A stretch of DNA of 64,000 bases from Clostridia bacterium. GTDB lineage: Bacteria > Bacillota > Clostridia > Oscillospirales > CAG-272. The notes beneath the pieces are model-generated. The model was not told the DNA's origin, ran no database searches, and worked only from the letters and a program-made list of their open reading frames with translations. Position 1 is the first letter of the stretch. The number at the start of each line of letters is the position of its first letter. This document shows, in pieces, positions 17,080 through 25,228 of the stretch. The translations under genes were made by a program, and so were the position numbers. The DNA lies in contig JAFTKN010000009.1 in the NCBI GenBank assembly GCA_017453255.1, positions 1 to 64,000 of the forward strand, read 5' to 3'.

Positions 17080-17946
17080 TTAAAACTCTGGCGTGTAGCA
17101 TTTGTCGGCAGATTTTCTATCCTGAAAATATCCGTCAAAGCCAAGCTCTATTGCTTTGCTTAAGACACTTTCATATTCAAAGGTTGTAATTTTTCTTTTT
17201 ATTTCTTTATATTCATCAGGGCAAAAGTCTGGGGTATATTGGCTCATTAGTGAAAGCTTAAAGCTACTTATATCGAAGCTATTTTTTAAATCCTCTAAAA
17301 TTTTAATTGAATCATGTCTTAATGTAGGCAATACAAGGTGGCGTACTATGACACCACTTTTTATTATGCCGTTTTTGTCAAGGGATATTTTTGGCTTGAG
17401 CTTAAGCATATTAGAAAGAGAAGCCTTGGCGAGCTCATAATAGTCCCTTGCGTTTGAATATTTTAAAGAGCTTTCCTTGCTAAAATACTTGACATCTGTC
17501 AAAAAAACATCCACGTAGTCAGCCATTTTTAAAATTTCCTCTGGATTTTCATAGCCTGAGGTGTTGTAAATTATGGGCACCTTGATTTTATCACGGATTA
17601 GATCAATAGCCGTTCTTATTTGACTTGAAAAATGGGTTGGGGTTACAAGATTTATATTATTTACCTGCTTATCTTGAAGCTCCAGCATAATTTCGGAAAG
17701 ACGTAAAATGCTTATTTCTTCACCCTTACCATTTTTGCTTATCTCCTTGTTTTGACAATAAACACAGCCAAGAGAACAGCCTGAAAAAAATATACAGCCG
17801 CTTCCGTTTTCAGAGCTTATACAGGGCTCCTCCCACATATGAACCATATATTTTGCAATTTTCACCTTGTCATTTGTACCACAAGCCCCCTTATGAGTGC
17901 TTCTGTCAATTCCACATTTGCGTGGGCAAGCATAGCATTTTTCCAT
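17080..17946 (-). CDS. Radical SAM protein of the PflA/PflX-like type
   Basis: A 288-residue radical SAM enzyme. The N-terminus has an extra Cys cluster (CYACPRKCG, CGT), and the SAM-cleaving 4Fe-4S motif follows as CSLGCVYC (C-x3-C-x2-C, about 55-62). The layout matches the uncharacterised PflX group (COG1313), relatives of pyruvate formate-lyase activases; no glycyl radical substrate gene is adjacent. It is the last gene of the mnmM operon and overlaps the RNHCP gene by one base (TAATG), which implies translational coupling. The reaction is unknown. Confidence 0.85.
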   Translation of the reverse strand: MEKCYACPRKCGIDRSTHKGACGTNDKVKIAKYMVHMWEEPCISSENGSGCIFFSGCSLGCVYCQNKEISKNGKGEEISILRLSEIMLELQDKQVNNINLVTPTHFSSQIRTAIDLIRDKIKVPIIYNTSGYENPEEILKMADYVDVFLTDVKYFSKESSLKYSNARDYYELAKASLSNMLKLKPKISLDKNGIIKSGVIVRHLVLPTLRHDSIKILEDLKNSFDISSFKLSLMSQYTPDFCPDEYKEIKRKITTFEYESVLSKAIELGFDGYFQDRKSADKCYTPEF

Positions 17947-18275
17947 TATAAGCTACCTGCAGTCAGCTTGATGATTTTTTTGATATCATCAGGCTGATTT
18001 TTTGCTTCGGTTGATGCCTTGTTTCGTTTTATTTCGCCACATTTTCTGCATTTATGTAAGATAACATATCCCTTTTTTGAGTCAAGCTCTACCTTGATTG
18101 CGTCCATAACTCCACCACAGGAGTTTTGCCTGTCCCCAGGCATTATGTCCACGTGCTTAGAGCAGAGGCATTTAGGACAATGGTTTCTTGAGGAATATCC
18201 AAGAGGCTCAACTATAAAACCACAGTTTTCGCAAATAAATCCATTATCATTTTTAGTAAATCTTTTGTTTTCCAT
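17946..18275 (-). CDS. RNHCP-domain zinc-ribbon protein
   Basis: A 109-residue protein that matches the RNHCP domain named after its RNHCPxC motif (here SRNHCPKCLCSKHVD, about 30-44). Two zinc-ribbon-like Cys pairs flank it (CENCGF; CRKCGEIKRNK). The ATG at 18275 lies one base past the mnmE stop, so translation is probably coupled. Members often lie beside tRNA-modification genes, and an RNA-related role is plausible but unproven. Nothing is missing compared with the family's usual length. Confidence 0.85.
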   Translation of the reverse strand: MENKRFTKNDNGFICENCGFIVEPLGYSSRNHCPKCLCSKHVDIMPGDRQNSCGGVMDAIKVELDSKKGYVILHKCRKCGEIKRNKASTEAKNQPDDIKKIIKLTAGSL

Positions 18276-18276
18276 T

Positions 18277-19644
18277 TTATTTTCCAACACAGAAGCGAGA
18301 AAAGATAGCATTTACAATTTCCTCGCCTGCATCCCTTAAATCTATCATATTTAGCTCACTAAGTGCTTTTTCAAGTGTAAAGCAAACAACATCAGGGGTC
18401 ATTTGACAGCTTAGCGCCTCTTTTGCATAAAGTGCTTCGTCAAGTGCTAAGCTTACAGATGCGCTTTGTCGTGCATTTGCAACAATGGCATCATTTGAAA
18501 GGTCGAAATTACCAAGCTCATATAAATCGGAAATTGCTTTGCTTAGCTCTTTTAGTCCACTTTCGTCCTTTGTGCTGATATACACAACCTTGTCAAAGGA
18601 TTTTTTGATTTTTTTCTCAAAATCATCAGAAATACACTTGGACGTGTCTGTTTTATTAATAATACCTATTGCATTTTTGTTCTTGATTTCATCTAAAATT
18701 TGAATATCCTCTGCCTCCTCCTTGCGTGAATAATCAAACACGCAAAGAATAAGCTCAGATTCCTCAATTTTTTGAATAGCACGTGTAACCCCGATTTTTT
18801 CAACCGTGTCATTTGTTTCTCTTATTCCTGCAGTATCAGCTAAGCAAAGAGTAACACCACCTATGCTTGCAGTATTTTCTATTACATCACGAGTAGTTCC
18901 TGCAATATCTGTAACAATAGCAAGCTCCTTGCCTAAAAGCATATTGTAAAGAGAGCTTTTTCCAGCATTTGGCTTTCCTATGATTGCAGTTTTAACACCC
19001 TCGCTAACAGCCTTTCCTGCTTTATAGCTCCTTTTTAAGCTATCAAGTCCAGCAATTACAGAGTCGATGGATTTTTTCATATCCTCGTAGGTATTATCCT
19101 CAATATCCTCGTCGGGATAGTCAATAACTGCATATGCACGAGAAATTAGCGAAATAATAGTTTCTCGTATTTGTTCAACCTTAGCCGAAAGAGTTCCTCT
19201 TGCAATAGAGGAGGAAAGCCTTAATTGGCTATCAGTTTTTGCATCAATAACATTAGAAATCGCTTCTGCTCTTGAAAGAGTAAGCTTTCCGTTAATGTAA
19301 GCTCGCTTGGTAAACTCTCCAGCCTTGGCAAGCCTTGCACCACTTGACAAAACAGACTCTAAAACTGCTTGAGTTGAATAAATACCACCATGACAGCATA
19401 TCTCACAAACATCCTCACCAGTAAAGGAGTTGGGTGCTTTGTAGTATGTTAAAATTCCATCGTCAATTATAGCTTTATCACGAGTAATTTCACCATAATA
19501 GGCTCTGCGTGGCTCGATTTCCTTAGCCTTAGGCTTAAAAACTCTTGTAGCTACCTCTAAGGCATTGTCACCACTAATTCTAATTACTGCAACACCACCC
19601 TTACCATAGGCTGTGGAAATTGCGCTTATTGTTTCATTTAGCAT
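18277..19644 (-). CDS. mnmE: tRNA modification GTPase MnmE
   Basis: A 455-residue GTPase that acts with MnmG to add an aminomethyl-type group to C5 of wobble uridine 34 in certain tRNAs. The N-terminal folate-binding domain starts ISAISTAYGKGGVAVIRISG. A helical domain contains the inserted Ras-like G domain (GKPNAGKSSL, then DIAGTTRD and DTAGIR). The protein ends in the catalytic FCVGK, where the family has FCIGK. AAAGGAAA precedes the start. It lies three bases after mnmM, which acts later in the same modification pathway. Confidence 0.97.
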   Translation of the reverse strand: MLNETISAISTAYGKGGVAVIRISGDNALEVATRVFKPKAKEIEPRRAYYGEITRDKAIIDDGILTYYKAPNSFTGEDVCEICCHGGIYSTQAVLESVLSSGARLAKAGEFTKRAYINGKLTLSRAEAISNVIDAKTDSQLRLSSSIARGTLSAKVEQIRETIISLISRAYAVIDYPDEDIEDNTYEDMKKSIDSVIAGLDSLKRSYKAGKAVSEGVKTAIIGKPNAGKSSLYNMLLGKELAIVTDIAGTTRDVIENTASIGGVTLCLADTAGIRETNDTVEKIGVTRAIQKIEESELILCVFDYSRKEEAEDIQILDEIKNKNAIGIINKTDTSKCISDDFEKKIKKSFDKVVYISTKDESGLKELSKAISDLYELGNFDLSNDAIVANARQSASVSLALDEALYAKEALSCQMTPDVVCFTLEKALSELNMIDLRDAGEEIVNAIFSRFCVGK

Positions 19645-19647
19645 AAA

Positions 19648-20202
19648 TTATTTCCTTTCAACAACAAAAAAGTAAGGGGACGTGGGTGAATTTACTATTT
19701 GAAATTTTGATATACTCATTTCAAATCTACTGATTTTAGAGAAGTATTCCTCGAGCATAAGCCCCTCAAGCCTGCCTTCCTCGTGACCTGGGTAAACTGC
19801 TACAAGTAAAATGCCGTTTGTATCAAGCATATCAATAGCGCTTGTAACAGCAGGCAGAGTGGTCTCTCGCTTGGTGGTAAGCTCCTTATTTCCGTTTCCA
19901 GGCATATATCCAAGATTAAACATTCCTGCCTTGATTTTACCAGAAATATAATTTTTTGCGTTATGGTGGCTATCCAAAATCAAGGTATAATTTTTAGGGC
20001 AGTTTTCCTTTTCTAAGGTTTTTTCTGTGCTAATCAAGGCGTTTTCTTGTATATCAAAGGCATAAACCTTACCATTTTCACCAACTGTCTTTGAAAGAAA
20101 GGCGGTGTCGTGTCCGTTTCCCATTGTAAAATCGGCACATATGTCGCCCTCCTTTAAATGGGAAAGGATAAAGCTTTTTTGTAAAGTAAGTAAATCGGTC
20201 AT
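19648..20202 (-). CDS. mnmM: MnmM-like tRNA methyltransferase (YtqB family)
   Basis: A 184-residue class I SAM-dependent methyltransferase of the rRNA_methylase/YtqB type. Features are CADFTMGNGHDTAFL (SAM-binding glycine loop), VYAFDIQ, LDSHHN, FNLGYMPGNGNKE (family signature) and VYPGHEEG. B. subtilis YtqB, renamed MnmM, methylates the aminomethyl group at U34 of tRNA, replacing the MnmC methylase of enteric bacteria. The directly coupled mnmE supports that role here. It is the first gene of the operon, behind a consensus promoter. Confidence 0.9.
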   Translation of the reverse strand: MTDLLTLQKSFILSHLKEGDICADFTMGNGHDTAFLSKTVGENGKVYAFDIQENALISTEKTLEKENCPKNYTLILDSHHNAKNYISGKIKAGMFNLGYMPGNGNKELTTKRETTLPAVTSAIDMLDTNGILLVAVYPGHEEGRLEGLMLEEYFSKISRFEMSISKFQIVNSPTSPYFFVVERK

Positions 20203-20237
20203 ATCAAGCCTACCATATCTTAAAAATAACTACAAAA

Positions 20238-20266
20238 ATTATAAACCCTATTTAGTTTTTTGTCAA
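20238..20266 (-). promoter_or_regulatory. Promoter of the mnmM-mnmE operon
   Basis: Minus strand TTGACA (20261-20266), 17-bp spacer, TATAAT (20238-20243). Confidence 0.88.
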
Positions 20267-20294
20267 GTATTCGCGTTTTTTATAATATTATTCC

Positions 20295-20323
20295 TTGACA
20301 AATAAAATACTTAATGCTAAAAT
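20295..20323 (+). promoter_or_regulatory. Promoter of alaS
   Basis: TTGACA (20295-20300), 17-bp spacer, TAAAAT (20318-20323). The leader is only about 40 bases, too short for a T-box. Confidence 0.85.
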
Positions 20324-20370
20324 GTATGTGTTTTAATATTGTTTATAAAACCCGAAAGGAATATGCGACT

Positions 20371-22983
20371 ATGAAATGGACATCCTTAAACGACTTAAGA
20401 GAAAAATACTTGTCCTTCTTTGAATCAAAGGGACATTTAAGACTTGGTAGCTTTTCTCTTGTACCAAATAATGATAAATCCTTACTTTTAATAAACTCAG
20501 GAATGGCTCCTATGAAGAAATTCTTTACAGGAGAGGTTGTTCCACCATCAAAGAGAGTTACAACATGTCAAAAATGTATTAGAACTCCTGACCTTGAAAG
20601 AGTTGGTCATACAGCTCGTCACGGTACATTCTTTGAAATGCTTGGTAATTTCAGCTTTGGAGATTACTTTAAGAAGGAAGCTATTGCTTGGGCATGGGAG
20701 TTTTTAACAAAAACACTCGAAATTGATGAAAATCTTTTGTGGCCATCTATCTATGAAAACGACGAGGAGTCTTATGAAATTTGGGCTAACGACATTGGTG
20801 TAAACCCTGATCATATAGTAAGACTTGGTAAGGCTGATAACTTCTGGGAGCATGGTAGTGGTCCTTGTGGTCCTTGCTCAGAGATATACTTTGACCGTGG
20901 AGAAGAGCGTGGCTGTGGCTCACCAGACTGTAAGCCTGGCTGTGACTGTGACAGATTTATGGAAATTTGGAACAACGTATTTTCACAGTTTGATAATGAC
21001 GGAAATGGCAACTATACAGAGCTTAAGCAAAAAAACATTGATACAGGTATGGGACTTGAAAGACTTGCTTGTGTTATGCAGAATGTTGAAAATATGTTTG
21101 AGGTTGATTCTGTAAGAAAAATCCTTGATACAGTATGTGAAATTTCAGGTAAGGAATATGGTAAGAATGCAAACGACGATATTTCTATCCGTGTAATTAC
21201 TGACCATACAAGAAGTGCTACATTTATGATAAGCGATGGCGTTGTGCCTTCAAACGAGGGCAGAGGATATGTTCTTCGCCGTATTATAAGACGTGCATGC
21301 AGACATGGTAAATTGCTTGGAATTAATCACCCGTTCCTTGTAAAAATGTGTGAGGTAGCAATTGGTGAAAGCAAGGACGGATATAAGGAGCTTGAAGCAA
21401 AGAGCGATTATATCAAAAAGGTTATTGCCTTGGAGGAGGAGCGCTTTGATGCTACTATTGACCAAGGTCTTACAATTCTTGACGGCTTTATTTCTAAGGC
21501 AAAGTCAGAGGGCAAGAATGTGCTTTGTGGTGCTGATGCCTTTAAGCTTTATGATACCTTTGGCTTCCCAATCGACCTAACTCGTGAAATAGCTGAGGAA
21601 AATGGTCTTAGCACAGATATGGACGCATTTAACGCACTTATGCAGGAGCAAAAGCAAAGAGCAAGAAATGCAAGAGCTAATATAAGTGGCTGGCAGGAGA
21701 AGGCTAAGAGCTTTGATATTCAAAAGACAGAATTTTTAGGATATGAAAATATCGAGTGCGAGAGTCGTGTGCTTGCGATTTTAGATGAAAATGGCGAGGA
21801 CGTGGACGAAATTAACGAGGGCGAATGCTCAGTTATCCTTGATAAAACTACCTTCTATGGCGAGGGTGGTGGTCAGGTTGGCGATACTGGTGTAATCCTT
21901 TGCGAAAATGGGTCAATTGATGTTCTTGACACAAAAAAGAGTGATGGTGTTTATATCCACCTATGCAATGTAACAAACGGAAAAATCAAGGTTGGCGACA
22001 TTGTTAAGTGTGCAGTTGATAAGCAAAGACGTGAGGCTATAATGAGAAACCATTCAGCCGTTCATATGCTACAGGCTGCATTAAGACAGGTTTTAGGCAC
22101 ACATGTAGAGCAGGCAGGCTCATATGTTGACGAAAAAATTGGTCGATTTGACTTTACTCACTTCGCTTCACTAACTGATGAGGAAATTTCTAAGGTTGAA
22201 TCTCTTGTAAACGAAAGCATTTTAGCTGGAATTAATGTAGAAACAATAGAAACAGATATAGAAACAGCACGCAAAAATGGAGCTATGGCACTCTTTGGCG
22301 AAAAGTACGGCAAGGTTGTTCGTATGGTTAAAATGGGTAGCTTCTCAACTGAGCTTTGTGGTGGTACACACTTAAATAACACAGCTAAGGCAGGACTTTT
22401 CAAGATTGTTACTGAAATAGGTGTAGCTGCTGGTGTTCGTAGAATTGAGGTAGTTACAGGCTATGGCGTATTAAGCTTACTTAATAATAAGGAAAGCCTT
22501 ATTGAAAATACAGCAAGAGAGCTTAAATGTCAAAATGCAAACGACCTAACAAAGAGAGCAATGTCATTAAACGAGGAAATCAAGGGACTTAAAAAGGAAA
22601 TTGAAAGCCTTAACTCAAAAATCGCTAATTCTAAGGTGAGCGACCTAATTGCTAATGCAATCAATGTAAAATGCTTTAAGGTTATTACTGCTGATCTTAA
22701 GGATATGACTATGGATTCTGCACGTTCACTTGGAGATGCTATTAAGGATAGTGAGCCAAATGCTGTTGCAGTATTCGCACTTCATTCTGGAGAAAAGCTT
22801 AACTTTATGGCAGCTTGTGGCAAGGATGCAGTTAAAAACGGTGCACACGCAGGAAACATTTTAAGAGAGGTTAGTGCAGTCACAGGTGGTAAGGGTGGCG
22901 GAAGACCTGACAGTGCTATGAGTGGAGGTAGGGATATTTCCAAAATCGACGAGGCTTTAAAGCTTGTTGACAGCTTATTATAA
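20371..22983 (+). CDS. alaS: Alanyl-tRNA synthetase
   Basis: An 870-residue class II synthetase that charges tRNA-Ala and edits Ser/Gly errors. The start at ATG 20371 gives the usual opening (SLNDLREKYLSFFESKGH). The catalytic core has RHGTFFEMLGNFSFGDYF and GRGYVLRRIIRRACRHG. The editing domain has HSAVHMLQAAL and CGGTH, and the C-Ala domain ends GKGGGRPDSAMSGG. The frame is open 57 bases further upstream but over the promoter -10 region. It is monocistronic. Confidence 0.97.
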   Translation: MKWTSLNDLREKYLSFFESKGHLRLGSFSLVPNNDKSLLLINSGMAPMKKFFTGEVVPPSKRVTTCQKCIRTPDLERVGHTARHGTFFEMLGNFSFGDYFKKEAIAWAWEFLTKTLEIDENLLWPSIYENDEESYEIWANDIGVNPDHIVRLGKADNFWEHGSGPCGPCSEIYFDRGEERGCGSPDCKPGCDCDRFMEIWNNVFSQFDNDGNGNYTELKQKNIDTGMGLERLACVMQNVENMFEVDSVRKILDTVCEISGKEYGKNANDDISIRVITDHTRSATFMISDGVVPSNEGRGYVLRRIIRRACRHGKLLGINHPFLVKMCEVAIGESKDGYKELEAKSDYIKKVIALEEERFDATIDQGLTILDGFISKAKSEGKNVLCGADAFKLYDTFGFPIDLTREIAEENGLSTDMDAFNALMQEQKQRARNARANISGWQEKAKSFDIQKTEFLGYENIECESRVLAILDENGEDVDEINEGECSVILDKTTFYGEGGGQVGDTGVILCENGSIDVLDTKKSDGVYIHLCNVTNGKIKVGDIVKCAVDKQRREAIMRNHSAVHMLQAALRQVLGTHVEQAGSYVDEKIGRFDFTHFASLTDEEISKVESLVNESILAGINVETIETDIETARKNGAMALFGEKYGKVVRMVKMGSFSTELCGGTHLNNTAKAGLFKIVTEIGVAAGVRRIEVVTGYGVLSLLNNKESLIENTARELKCQNANDLTKRAMSLNEEIKGLKKEIESLNSKIANSKVSDLIANAINVKCFKVITADLKDMTMDSARSLGDAIKDSEPNAVAVFALHSGEKLNFMAACGKDAVKNGAHAGNILREVSAVTGGKGGGRPDSAMSGGRDISKIDEALKLVDSLL

Positions 22984-22989
22984 AAAATT

Positions 22990-23020
22990 GAAAGCAGGCA
23001 TTTTGTCCTGCTTTCTTTTA
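22990..23020 (+). terminator. Terminator of alaS
   Basis: GAAAGCAGG (22990-22998) with CCTGCTTTC (23007-23015), then TTTT. Confidence 0.88.
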
Positions 23021-23077
23021 ATTATTAACAATTTGTGAATTTACCAATAATTTACTAATAATTAGTATAATATTCTA

Positions 23078-23138
23078 TTTACAATTTGGAAAAAATATGT
23101 TAAAATGAAAAAAATTTGGTTTTAGATTATATCTAAAA
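23078..23138 (+). promoter_or_regulatory. Promoter and possible operator of the oad operon
   Basis: TTTACA (23078-23083), 17-bp spacer, TAAAAT (23101-23106). Just downstream of the expected start lies a perfect palindrome, TTTTAGAT-TAT-ATCTAAAA (23120-23138), placed where a repressor could act. No regulator gene is adjacent. Confidence 0.6.
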
Positions 23139-23163
23139 TAAAAAATAAGAAGGAGTGAAGCAA

Positions 23164-23484
23164 TTGGGAAATCTTTTTTTAACAGCCGATGGTACAAATG
23201 TCGGTCTTGAGGTTCTTAAGGTTTGTGCGATTGGTATAGGTGTAGTTTTTGCAGGTCTTATTTTGATTATTGGACTTGTCGAGCTTATGACCTTTATCTG
23301 TAACAAGCTTGTAGCTAAGACAGAGGTTAAGGCAAGCGCACCTCAAGTGGCTCAGCCACAGGTGGCGCAAAGCGCAGTCATTGAAAATCGTGGTGAAATT
23401 GTCGCAGCAGTATGTGCAGCGGTAGCAGAGGAAAACGGTACGGACATTTCCGCTATTCGTGTAATCTCATTTAAGAAAGTATAA
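23164..23484 (+). CDS. oadG: Oxaloacetate decarboxylase gamma subunit
   Basis: A 106-residue subunit with a single N-terminal membrane helix (VLKVCAIGIGVVFAGLILII) and a soluble tail typical of OadG/MmdD (a Gln/Ala/Pro linker, then EIVAAVCAAVAEENGTDISAIRVISFKKV). The start is taken as TTG 23164, eight bases after AAGGAG; a GTG nine bases earlier overlaps that ribosome site. It anchors the complex and contacts OadA and OadB. It is the first of four genes for a sodium-pumping decarboxylase. Confidence 0.88.
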   Translation: MGNLFLTADGTNVGLEVLKVCAIGIGVVFAGLILIIGLVELMTFICNKLVAKTEVKASAPQVAQPQVAQSAVIENRGEIVAAVCAAVAEENGTDISAIRVISFKKV

Positions 23485-23505
23485 TTATTGAAAGGAATAT
23501 AAAAA

Positions 23506-23868
23506 ATGAAAGCATATAGAGTAAATGTAAACGGAAATGTTTATGAAATCACACTTGAGGTAATTGATAAGGAAGATATTAAGGCTCCAGCTGAGGCAAA
23601 AAAGGTTGAAGCAGCTCCAGCACAAGAAGCACCAGCAGCTCCAGCTGTGGCAGGTAATCAAACAATCACAGCTCCAATGCCTGGTAATATTTTAAAGGTT
23701 AATGTTTCTAACGGTCAAGCAGTTAAGAAGGGCGATATTTTAATGATATTAGAAGCAATGAAAATGGAAAATGAAATTCTTGCTCCAGCTGATGCTACAG
23801 TAGCTTCTGTAAATGTATCAGCTAACCAAACAGTTGAGTCTGGTACAGTTCTTTGCACTCTTAACTAA
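23506..23868 (+). CDS. Biotin carboxyl carrier subunit of the decarboxylase
   Basis: A 120-residue biotin carrier. The N-terminal strand region is followed by an Ala/Pro/Glu-rich flexible linker (about 28-50) and a biotinyl domain with the lysine acceptor motif EAMKMENEI. It carries CO2 from OadA to the membrane pump OadB. In Klebsiella the biotin domain is fused to the end of OadA; here it is a free protein, as in many Clostridia and in methylmalonyl-CoA decarboxylases. Neighbours identify the complex. Confidence 0.93.
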   Translation: MKAYRVNVNGNVYEITLEVIDKEDIKAPAEAKKVEAAPAQEAPAAPAVAGNQTITAPMPGNILKVNVSNGQAVKKGDILMILEAMKMENEILAPADATVASVNVSANQTVESGTVLCTLN

Positions 23869-23883
23869 TAAAGGAGCAAAAAA

Positions 23884-25179
23884 ATGGATCAGTTTTTAAA
23901 GGAGACAGGCTTTTTCCTATTTTCAGTAGGTGAAAACTGGAAAATGCTAATTATGATAGCAATAGCATGTGTGCTATGCTATCTCGCTATTGTTAAAAAG
24001 TTTGAGCCACTGTTGCTCTTACCAATAGCAATCGGTATGCTACTTACAAACCTTCCAGGAGCAGGTATGTTCCATGAGGAATTGTTTGCAGGTGGACACG
24101 TAAACTGGGCACTATTTGGTGGTAGCCCTGTAACAGAGGGTATGCTTACTGATTTGTTAAATAACGGCTTAACCACGGAAAGTGCAGTTTATCAATCAAT
24201 GGAAGCGCTTTGTAAAGCAGGTCAAGGCATATCAGTAGGTCTTATTGACGTTCTTTACTTAGGTGTTAAGCTTGGTATTTATCCTTGTTTAATCTTCATT
24301 GGCGTTGGTGCAATGACAGACTTTGGTCCGCTTCTTGCAAATCCAAAGAGCTTAATTTTAGGTGCAGCTGCTCAAATCGGTATTTTTGCAACTCTTGCAG
24401 GCGTAATGGGTGTAAGCGCATTAGGAATACCAAACGCAACATTCTCACTACAAGAGGCAGCATCTATCGGTATCATCGGTGGAGCTGACGGACCAACAGC
24501 AATATTTGTAACATCAAATATGGCTCCTCAGCTACTTGGACCTATCGCAGTTGCCGCATACTCATACATGGCACTTGTGCCTGTAATTCAACCACCAATT
24601 ATGAAGCTTCTCACAACAGAGAAGGAGAGAAAGATAAAGATGCCTGCTCTTCGTCCTGTTTCAAAAACTTCAAAGATTGTATTCCCAATCGTAATTACAG
24701 CGTTTGTATCATTGCTCGTTCCTTCAGCAGGCGCACTTGTTGGTTGCTTAATGTTTGGTAACCTACTAAAGGAATGTGGCGTTTGTGAAAGACTTTCAAA
24801 GACAGTTCAAAACGAGCTTATGAATATAGTAACAGTATTTTTGGGCATTTCCGTTGGCGCAACAGCAACAGCATCAACCTTCCTATCCCCAAAAACACTT
24901 ATCATTATTGTAATGGGCGTAGTTGCATTTGGTGTTGCTACCGCAGGTGGCGTATTAATTGCAAAGCTTATGAACCTTTTCTTACCAGAGGGCAAGAAAA
25001 TCAATCCACTTATCGGCTCTGCTGGAGTTAGTGCAGTTCCAATGGCAGCACGTGTATCACAAAAGGTTGGTCAAGAGGCTGAGCCTTCAAACTTCCTACT
25101 AATGCACGCTATGGGACCAAACGTTGCAGGTGTTATCGGCTCTGCAATTGCGGCAGGCGTTCTTATGGCACTTCTATAA
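23884..25179 (+). CDS. oadB: Sodium-pumping oxaloacetate decarboxylase beta subunit
   Basis: A 431-residue multi-pass membrane protein that decarboxylates carboxybiotin and exports Na+. Family signatures include GVGAMTDFGPLLANPKSLILGAAAQ, SIGIIGGADGPTAIF (with the Asp needed for Na+ coupling) and GSAGVSAVPMAARV near the end. Twelve bases separate it from the biotin carrier gene. The C-terminus ends within the membrane, as usual for OadB/MmdB. It could equally serve a methylmalonyl-CoA decarboxylase, but the OadA downstream decides. Confidence 0.96.
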   Translation: MDQFLKETGFFLFSVGENWKMLIMIAIACVLCYLAIVKKFEPLLLLPIAIGMLLTNLPGAGMFHEELFAGGHVNWALFGGSPVTEGMLTDLLNNGLTTESAVYQSMEALCKAGQGISVGLIDVLYLGVKLGIYPCLIFIGVGAMTDFGPLLANPKSLILGAAAQIGIFATLAGVMGVSALGIPNATFSLQEAASIGIIGGADGPTAIFVTSNMAPQLLGPIAVAAYSYMALVPVIQPPIMKLLTTEKERKIKMPALRPVSKTSKIVFPIVITAFVSLLVPSAGALVGCLMFGNLLKECGVCERLSKTVQNELMNIVTVFLGISVGATATASTFLSPKTLIIIVMGVVAFGVATAGGVLIAKLMNLFLPEGKKINPLIGSAGVSAVPMAARVSQKVGQEAEPSNFLLMHAMGPNVAGVIGSAIAAGVLMALL

Positions 25180-25186
25180 AATTAAA

Positions 25187-25211
25187 GGCTACACGTTTTA
25201 TGCGTGTAGCC
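25187..25211 (+). other. Intercistronic hairpin between oadB and oadA
   Basis: GGCTACACG (25187-25195) pairs perfectly with CGTGTAGCC (25203-25211) around a 7-base loop. It has no T run, so it is more likely an mRNA-stabilising or processing hairpin that sets subunit ratios than a terminator. Confidence 0.7.
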
Positions 25212-25228
25212 TGAATATGAGGTAAAAA

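Noticed and set aside
20324-20370. T-box riboswitch before alaS
   Set aside because: The promoter leaves only about 40 bases of leader, and no specifier or antiterminator motif is seen.
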